Assembly (NCBI GenBank): GCA_007125415.1
Contig: SLDH01000407.1
Span: 1 to 11,404, forward strand
Direction: 5' to 3'
Source of the DNA: Roseovarius sp.
Lineage (GTDB): Bacteria > Pseudomonadota > Alphaproteobacteria > Rhodobacterales > Rhodobacteraceae
DNA length: 11,404 nucleotides
Part shown: positions 6,491 to 11,404 of the stretch, one piece after another
Numbering within the stretch: position 1 is the first letter of the stretch
Layout: each line of letters begins with the position of its first letter
The notes under the pieces: generated by a model
What the model was told of the DNA's origin: nothing
Databases searched by the model: none
What the model saw: the letters and a program-made list of their open reading frames with translations, nothing else
Made by a program: the position numbers and the translations under genes

Positions 6491-7520
6491 CAGGATTTTT
6501 CTGAGTGGTCCTCTCGCCTGCGTCATGGCGGGAGAGCCTCATGATGTGTCCGGATATGCCATGCCGGACGATGCCGGGTGCTTTCCCCTGCCGGTGCTGC
6601 GCGAGGGTGCTGCACTGCGCGGCGTTCTGAGCGTCGAGCCTGCCTTGCCGAAGGTCCTCGAGGCGCTTGGCGGGGTCCGCCGGGTGCTGCCGGACGGGGT
6701 GGTGATCTATACCGGTGCCGACACGAACACAGGCAGATGGAACGAAGCGCGCTGGCGCGCCAGATGGGGTGCAATTGCGCCGCCCGCGCTCGCGGACATG
6801 CTGGGCAATGCCGATCAACCCGTGACGGTGCTGCGCCACCGCATCCCGATGATCCTTGCGCGCACAGCGTCCCGCATCGCGGCGCGGGTGCCGCAGCCGG
6901 CCGGGATCCGCAGCGATACGGGCCATGAAAGTGTCGAACTGGTGAGCGAGACGATATCTCATCGCGGCTTCTTCCAGACCAGAACCTATCGGCTGCGCCA
7001 TCCCCGGTTCGATGGCAGCATGAGCGCGGAGGTCGAACGTGAGGTTTTCGTGGCCAGCGATGCGGCGATAGTCCTGCCCTATGATCCGCAGCGCGACAGG
7101 GTGCTGCTCATCGAACAGTTTCGCCTCGGACCCTTCGGCCGGGGCGATGCGCGACCATGGATGCTCGAGCCCGTCGCAGGGCGGATCGATGCGGGCGAAA
7201 GCGCGGAGGACGCGGCGCGGCGGGAATGCGAGGAGGAGGCGGGGCTGACGCTCGAATCTCTTGAGTTCGTCACTTCCTATTACTGCTCACCGGGCTGTCT
7301 GACTGAATATCACTATTGTTACCTCGGCCTTGCCCAGTTGCCGGAAGTCAACCAGGGCCATGCCGGGCTCTCCACCGAGCACGAGGATATCAGAACTCAT
7401 GTCCTGCCCTTCGACAAGGCCATGGAGATCGTCGCCACCGGGGAGGCGGATAACGCGCCGCTGATCCTCATGCCCTTCTGGTTGCAGGCAAACCGCGCAC
7501 GCTTGCGCCGCACCGCTTGA
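6483..7520 (+). CDS. trgB: TrgB-like Nudix hydrolase (ADP-ribose pyrophosphatase type) with N-terminal domain
   Basis: The C-terminal half (about 170-340) is a Nudix hydrolase of the ADP-ribose pyrophosphatase (YffH/AdpP) type. The Nudix box is complete: G233, E239, R247-E248, E251-E252, G254, with Cys249 at the usual aliphatic position. It is followed by YYCSPG, the Pro expected in ADP-ribose hydrolases. RHPRFDGSMSAEVEREVFV and LPYDPQRDRVLLIEQFR are strongly TrgB-like. The N-terminal half corresponds to the gamma-glutamylcyclotransferase-like domain of TrgB, but the usual FFYGTL motif is altered to IFLSGPL and the domain looks short. The start is a judgement. TTG at 6483 overlaps trgA by 8 bases and gives a family-like MPDRIFLSGPL. 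ATG at 6525 is the alternative, and neither has a good Shine-Dalgarno. The likely reaction is hydrolysis of ADP-ribose or a related NDP-sugar to AMP plus a sugar phosphate. The link to tellurite comes from the R. sphaeroides homologue. Confidence 0.87.
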   Translation: MPDRIFLSGPLACVMAGEPHDVSGYAMPDDAGCFPLPVLREGAALRGVLSVEPALPKVLEALGGVRRVLPDGVVIYTGADTNTGRWNEARWRARWGAIAPPALADMLGNADQPVTVLRHRIPMILARTASRIAARVPQPAGIRSDTGHESVELVSETISHRGFFQTRTYRLRHPRFDGSMSAEVEREVFVASDAAIVLPYDPQRDRVLLIEQFRLGPFGRGDARPWMLEPVAGRIDAGESAEDAARRECEEEAGLTLESLEFVTSYYCSPGCLTEYHYCYLGLAQLPEVNQGHAGLSTEHEDIRTHVLPFDKAMEIVATGEADNAPLILMPFWLQANRARLRRTA

Positions 7521-7545
7521 GGTTCGGCCCGTCACGTCCTACACC
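7517..7545 (+). promoter_or_regulatory. Weak candidate promoter upstream of cysK
   Basis: TTGAGG (7517-7522), a 17-nt spacer and TACACC (7540-7545) lie in and around the 56-base gap before cysK, overlapping the trgB stop codon. The -10 is a poor match. cysK could equally be expressed only from promoters upstream. Its own Shine-Dalgarno, AGAGG at 7563-7567, is clear, nine bases before the ATG. Confidence 0.25.
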
Positions 7546-7576
7546 TGAAGCCGGACAATGAAAGAGGCAGAACGCC

Positions 7577-8608
7577 ATGAAATTCGCATCCGATCTGGCC
7601 GCGGCCGTGGGCAACACACCGCTTCTCAAGCTGCGCCGCGCCTCCGAGGAGACGGGCTGCACCATTCTGGGCAAATGCGAGTTCATGAACCCCGGCCAAT
7701 CGGTCAAGGATCGCGCCGCGCTGTCGATCATCCGCGATGCTGTGACCCGAGGCACGCTGGCGCCCGGCGGCACGATCGTGGAGGGAACGGCCGGAAATAC
7801 CGGGATCGGCCTGGCGCTTGTGGGAGCCTCCATGGGATTCAAGACGGTGATCGTGATCCCCGAAACCCAGAGCGAAGAGAAAAAGGACATGCTGCGCCTT
7901 GCCGGGGCCGAACTCGTGCAGGTCCCGGCCGCGCCCTATAGCAACCCCAACAATTTCGTGCGCTATTCCGAAAGGCTGGCGGAGAAACTCAGGCCAACGT
8001 CTGAACATGGTGTGATCTGGGCGAACCAGTTCGACAATGTGGCCAACCGGCAGGCCCATGTGGAGACGACCGGCCCCGAGATCTGGGCACAGACCGATGG
8101 CAAGGTGGATGCTTTCATCTGCGCCTGCGGATCGGGCGGAACCCTGGCGGGCGTGGCCATGGCGCTGCAGGACAAGGGCGTGAAGATCGGCCTGGTTGAT
8201 CCCATGGGTGCCAAGCTTTACTCTTGGTATACCAGTGGTGAACTGGAAGCGACGGGGGGCTCGATCGCCGAAGGGATCGGACAGGTGCGCATCACCCGCA
8301 ATCTGGAAGGGCTGTCCCCCGATTTCGTCTGTCAGGTCGCGGATGAGGAGGCGCTGCCCATCGTTTTCGATCTCTTGTCCGAAGAGGGGCTGTGCATGGG
8401 CGCGTCCACGGGTATCAATGTGGCCGGGGCCATGCGGATGGCGCGTGAACTGGGGCCCGGACATACCATCGTGACGATCCTGTGCGACTATGGCACGCGG
8501 TATCAGTCGAAGCTCTTCAACCCTGATTTCCTTCACGAAAAGGGCTTGCCCGTGCCGGGCTGGCTTGATCGTGCGCCCAACAGTATTCCGGGAGTGTTTG
8601 TGGAATGA
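7577..8608 (+). CDS. cysK: Cysteine synthase A (O-acetylserine sulfhydrylase)
   Basis: This 343-residue cytosolic fold-type II PLP enzyme makes L-cysteine from O-acetylserine and sulfide, the last step of sulfate assimilation. K44 in NPGQSVKDR is the Schiff-base lysine. T71-A-G-N-T-G is the substrate-carboxylate loop. G185-S-G-G-T189 binds the PLP phosphate, and S277 in MGASTGIN faces the pyridine nitrogen. The GNTPLLKL start and the length of about 340 residues fit the longer alphaproteobacterial CysK form, slightly longer than E. coli CysK (323). It follows trgB after 56 bases and overlaps the next gene by 4 bases (ATGA). In Rhodobacter sphaeroides cysK beside trgAB affects tellurite resistance, consistent with tellurite chemistry consuming cellular thiols. 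Cystathionine beta-synthase is less likely because no extra regulatory domain is present. Confidence 0.94.
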   Translation: MKFASDLAAAVGNTPLLKLRRASEETGCTILGKCEFMNPGQSVKDRAALSIIRDAVTRGTLAPGGTIVEGTAGNTGIGLALVGASMGFKTVIVIPETQSEEKKDMLRLAGAELVQVPAAPYSNPNNFVRYSERLAEKLRPTSEHGVIWANQFDNVANRQAHVETTGPEIWAQTDGKVDAFICACGSGGTLAGVAMALQDKGVKIGLVDPMGAKLYSWYTSGELEATGGSIAEGIGQVRITRNLEGLSPDFVCQVADEEALPIVFDLLSEEGLCMGASTGINVAGAMRMARELGPGHTIVTILCDYGTRYQSKLFNPDFLHEKGLPVPGWLDRAPNSIPGVFVE

Positions 8609-11064
8609 CCTATATGCTGCGCTATCTCTTGCTCGCGCTTACCCTCGTTCTTGGCGGCGGGACGGCGACCATGTTGCATCCCACCGCGGCAGAAGCGCAG
8701 ATGGGCCGGACCGGGCCCGATTACGAGGCATGGCAGAGGCAGGCGAACCGCGCGGATCGGGTCATCGAGATGGGGCGGGCGAGCACGGCAGCGCTCGAGG
8801 AAATGCGCGCGCAGATCGTGGAATGGCGACAAACCTTCATCGCCGCGCAGAATGTCAACAGCAATGCCATCGCCACCGTGACATCGCAGCTCAACGCGCT
8901 GGGCCCGCCACCCGAGACGGGCGAAGAGCCCGCCGACGTTGCCCGCAACCGGGCCGAGTTGACCGAAAGGCTGACACAGCTTCAGGCCCCAAGGCGCACT
9001 GCGGAACTGGAGCAAAGCCGGGCCGAGGGCCTGATCCGCGGTATCGACACGCTCATCCGCGAGCGTCAAGCCGAGAAACTGCTCGAATTGGGGCCGTCGC
9101 CAGCCAATCCTGTCAACTGGCCCTTGGGCTGGAATGCACTGGCAGAAACATCGCAAAGAGTGATCAACGAGACCGCGACAGCGTGGAATAACAGCCTGCA
9201 ACGTGAAGAATTCAAACAGAGATCCCCTGCTGCGGCTTTGCTGCTTGTGATCGGCATCATTCTGATCCTGCGGGGGCGGCGCTGGTCAAAGCGGGCCTAT
9301 AACTGGGCGATGACCGAGGACGCCGGCCCGATGCGCTGGCTCGGGGCCTTCAGCCTGTCGCTCGGGGCGGTTTTCCTGCCCTTTCTCGGTGTGTATGCGA
9401 TTGTCGAGGCGGCCTTCACCACTGGTCTTGTAGGATTGCGCGGAGGGCAGATCCTCAGCAGCGTTATCTGGCCCGCTTTCGCCTTCCTGCTGGCGGCGTG
9501 GCTTGCGGGACGGATATTTCCATCGCGCGATGCGCGCACGCTACCGCTCAACCTGGATCCGGGGCAACGCAGCGCCGGGCGACTTTATGGTGCGTCACTG
9601 GCACTGGTCGCGGCCATTTACTTTTTCCTCTCGAGCGTGTCCGAGACAAGCAGTTGGACGACTGCGGGGATCCATGTCATCCTCTTTCCGTTCATTGCGG
9701 CTGCCGGTCTGCTTCTGATCGCGCTTGCGCGGCTGCTGAAGATTCATTGCCAGCGCGAGCGTGAAGTGGCGGGCGAGGAGACATTCCAAAGCTCGATTGT
9801 CAAGTTCATTGCCCTCGGACTGGCGGTGCTGGGCTTGTTGGCTCCGGTTCTGACAGCGATCGGATATTTCGAGCTAGCAACGTTCCTGCTGTTCCCCACG
9901 CTTGTCAGCCTGCAAATTCTTGCGGCACTCGTGATCTTGCACCGCCTGATCGTTGAAATCTACGTGGCGATCACGAAAGACAGAGAAGGTGCGGTCGATT
10001 CGCTCATTCCGATCATGATCGGCACCACGCTGGTGCTGATTTCGCTACCTTTCTTCGCTCTTGCCTGGGGCACAAGGCCGGCGGAACTCTGGGACCTCTG
10101 GGAAGCCATCATGCAGGGGTTCGATGTCGCCGGGATAAGGTTGTCGCCGCAGGTGCTGCTGACCTTCTTTATCGTCTTCGGCATCGGCTACACGGCAACG
10201 CGGCTGCTGCAAGGCTCCTTGCGAAACACGATCCTGCCCAAGACCAAGATGGATCAGGGCGGGCGCACCGCTGTCATCGCCGGCACCGGGTATGTCGGCA
10301 TCTTCATTACAGCCCTCGTTGCCATCACAAGTGCGGGCATCGACCTCAGCTCGGTTGCCATCGTCGCCGGTGCGCTCTCGGTCGGTATCGGCTTCGGATT
10401 GCAGACCATCGTGTCGAACTTCGTCTCGGGGATCATCCTGCTGGTGGAGCGGCCGATCTCGGAAGGGGACTGGATCGAGGTGAATGGTGTGCATGGTACG
10501 GTGCGCAGCATCTCCGTTCGCTCCACCCGGATCGAGACGTTCGACCGATCCGACATCATCGTGCCGAACGCCGACTTCATCACCGGGAGCGTCACCAACT
10601 ACACCCGCACGAACACGGTGGGTCGTGTGGTCATCAGGGTCGGTGTGGCCTACGGAACGGATACGCGGCGTGTCGAGGAGATACTGGTGGAGATTGCCAG
10701 TGCACACCCCATCGTCCTGGCCGATCCTGCCCCATCCGCGGTCTTCCAGGGATTTGGCGACAGCTCGCTCGACTTCGATCTGCGGGTGATCCTGCGGGAT
10801 GTGAACTGGATGGTCAGTGTTCGCTCGGACATCAATCATGAAATCGCCCGTCGCTTTGCCGAAGAAGGAATCGAGATTCCCTTCCCGCAGCGCGATCTCT
10901 GGCTGCGCAATGCCGAAAAGCTGTCTGCCGGCTCATCCCGCGATGACAAGCCCGGCGGCGCGGCATCGGCCGCACCTGCACAGAAGGCCGAACCCGTGCT
11001 GGATGAAGATGTGCGCGCGGTCCGAGCCGATGGGGACGGTGCGCCCGACGGAGCCGATCGCTAA
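8605..11064 (+). CDS. Large MscS-family mechanosensitive channel with DUF3772 periplasmic domain (MscK-like)
   Basis: The 819-residue protein is an inner-membrane tension-gated channel that releases solutes on hypo-osmotic shock. A signal peptide (about 1-31, AEA before QM) leads into a charged, partly coiled-coil periplasmic region (about 40-175) of the DUF3772 type. About 11 hydrophobic segments follow from residue 212, the topology of MscK-type channels. The pore helix starts near G589 with GALSVGIGFGLQ and continues through VSNFVSG and LLVERPISEGDWI. The MscS beta domain (VRSTRIETFDRSDIIVPNADF) and the alpha/beta cytoplasmic domain (GVAYGTD...GIEIPFPQRDL) follow. Residues after about 776 are a low-complexity Ala/Asp-rich tail. 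The ATG overlaps the cysK stop and has GGGAG ten bases upstream, so translation is probably coupled. Which gating stimulus or ion it answers to cannot be told. Confidence 0.92.
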   Translation: MTYMLRYLLLALTLVLGGGTATMLHPTAAEAQMGRTGPDYEAWQRQANRADRVIEMGRASTAALEEMRAQIVEWRQTFIAAQNVNSNAIATVTSQLNALGPPPETGEEPADVARNRAELTERLTQLQAPRRTAELEQSRAEGLIRGIDTLIRERQAEKLLELGPSPANPVNWPLGWNALAETSQRVINETATAWNNSLQREEFKQRSPAAALLLVIGIILILRGRRWSKRAYNWAMTEDAGPMRWLGAFSLSLGAVFLPFLGVYAIVEAAFTTGLVGLRGGQILSSVIWPAFAFLLAAWLAGRIFPSRDARTLPLNLDPGQRSAGRLYGASLALVAAIYFFLSSVSETSSWTTAGIHVILFPFIAAAGLLLIALARLLKIHCQREREVAGEETFQSSIVKFIALGLAVLGLLAPVLTAIGYFELATFLLFPTLVSLQILAALVILHRLIVEIYVAITKDREGAVDSLIPIMIGTTLVLISLPFFALAWGTRPAELWDLWEAIMQGFDVAGIRLSPQVLLTFFIVFGIGYTATRLLQGSLRNTILPKTKMDQGGRTAVIAGTGYVGIFITALVAITSAGIDLSSVAIVAGALSVGIGFGLQTIVSNFVSGIILLVERPISEGDWIEVNGVHGTVRSISVRSTRIETFDRSDIIVPNADFITGSVTNYTRTNTVGRVVIRVGVAYGTDTRRVEEILVEIASAHPIVLADPAPSAVFQGFGDSSLDFDLRVILRDVNWMVSVRSDINHEIARRFAEEGIEIPFPQRDLWLRNAEKLSAGSSRDDKPGGAASAAPAQKAEPVLDEDVRAVRADGDGAPDGADR

Positions 11065-11074
11065 GAGCCGAAAA

Positions 11075-11099
11075 GCGGTGGGAGCGCCCACTGCCTGTT
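11075..11099 (+). terminator. Weak terminator-like hairpin after the mechanosensitive channel gene
   Basis: GCGGTGGG (11075-11082) pairs with CCCACTGC (11087-11094) through 8 bp including one G-T pair, with an AGCG loop, 11 bases after the stop codon. The following CTGTTG is only weakly T-rich. It is preceded by AAAA. The rest of the intergenic stretch to 11283 shows no gene and no clear second terminator. Confidence 0.45.
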
Positions 11100-11283
11100 G
11101 TCCGACTGTGGCATGCCGCGCCGAAATGGCGTCATCCCCTCCCGGGGCGCTCGGCACGGGCGTGCGCCCGCCCCAAGACGGCCGCATGCCCTCTATACGC
11201 CCGGTGGCCCGACGCGGTGGTGCCGACACATCTTTCTTGGTCGTGCGGGTTGACATGACCACTTGCGCGCGGCGGCCTGCTGA

Positions 11284-11404
11284 TCAGGCATCTTCCGTGG
11301 ATGCAGGCGATACAAGCTTGGCGGTTGCCTTCTTGTCCGCCCGCTCGTTCTTCGACGGCGGCACGGCGGGATCATCGTCCGGCAGGCCCTCGCGCGACAA
11401 CAGG
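11284..11404 (-). CDS. C-terminal end of an unidentified minus-strand gene
   Basis: Read from the right edge on the minus strand, the frame is open for 39 codons and ends in TGA at 11286-11284. The encoded tail begins LLSREGLPDDD and ends STEDA. It is hydrophilic and charged, with mostly G or C at third codon positions, as expected of a real protein tail in this genome. The start lies beyond the window, and so does any recognisable domain, so no function can be given. It would converge on the mechanosensitive channel gene. An open frame of this length could arise by chance in GC-rich DNA. Confidence 0.4.
   Translation of the reverse strand, partial: LLSREGLPDDDPAVPPSKNERADKKATAKLVSPASTEDA

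Noticed and set aside
4832..6526. A 564-residue open frame on the minus strand
   Set aside because: It is antisense to cfa and trgA, both of which are recognisable families. Long antisense frames are expected at this GC content.
10045..10839. A 264-residue minus-strand open frame rich in Asp, Arg and His
   Set aside because: It is the antisense of the conserved MscS pore and beta-domain region of the channel gene. The acidic, low-hydrophobic composition comes from complementing hydrophobic codons.
11140..11180. GC-rich dyads around GGGCGTGCGCCC as a bidirectional terminator
   Set aside because: The stems are short with a 2-base loop and no T tract follows on either strand.

Overview
The window is GC-rich and is packed almost entirely on the + strand. 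It looks like chromosomal DNA of an alphaproteobacterium of the Rhodobacteraceae (Rhodobacter/Paracoccus/roseobacter relatives). The assignment rests on the run cfa - trgA - trgB - cysK, whose trgAB-cysK part is the arrangement known from the tellurite-resistance locus of Rhodobacter sphaeroides, and on the match of each protein to its alphaproteobacterial family type. No mobile element, CRISPR array, tRNA or rRNA was seen.

Layout. (1) 1-1614 is the 3' part of a BCCT-family osmolyte transporter gene, cut by the left edge and followed by a strong intrinsic terminator. (2) 1675-2066 has no convincing gene. It holds several GC-rich inverted repeats that could form a structured leader or small RNA. 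(3) 2067-3290 encodes a PLP enzyme of aminotransferase class V, of the cysteine-desulfurase-like VC1184 type, without the cysteine expected of a desulfurase. (4) 3342-11064 is one co-directional series: class I CPD photolyase (phr), cyclopropane-fatty-acid-synthase-like methyltransferase (cfa), TrgA membrane protein, TrgB Nudix hydrolase, cysteine synthase (cysK) and a large MscK-like mechanosensitive channel. From cfa onward the genes abut or overlap, apart from a 56-base gap before cysK. (5) 11065-11283 is intergenic with a weak terminator-like hairpin. (6) The last 121 bases look like the C-terminal end of a convergent minus-strand gene.

How the genes may work together. A TGATCT-N18-TATGAG element overlaps the stop codon of the PLP-enzyme gene, just upstream of phr. 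It resembles the promoter recognised by the singlet-oxygen-responsive ECF sigma factor RpoE of R. sphaeroides, whose known regulon includes phrA and cfaA. My reading is that the photolyase and the lipid cyclopropanation enzyme, and possibly the whole tail of trgAB, cysK and the channel, form a stress cassette dealing with light-induced DNA damage, membrane-lipid damage, tellurite/thiol stress and osmotic or membrane-tension stress. The promoter and the operon extent are inferences. The protein family calls are much firmer.
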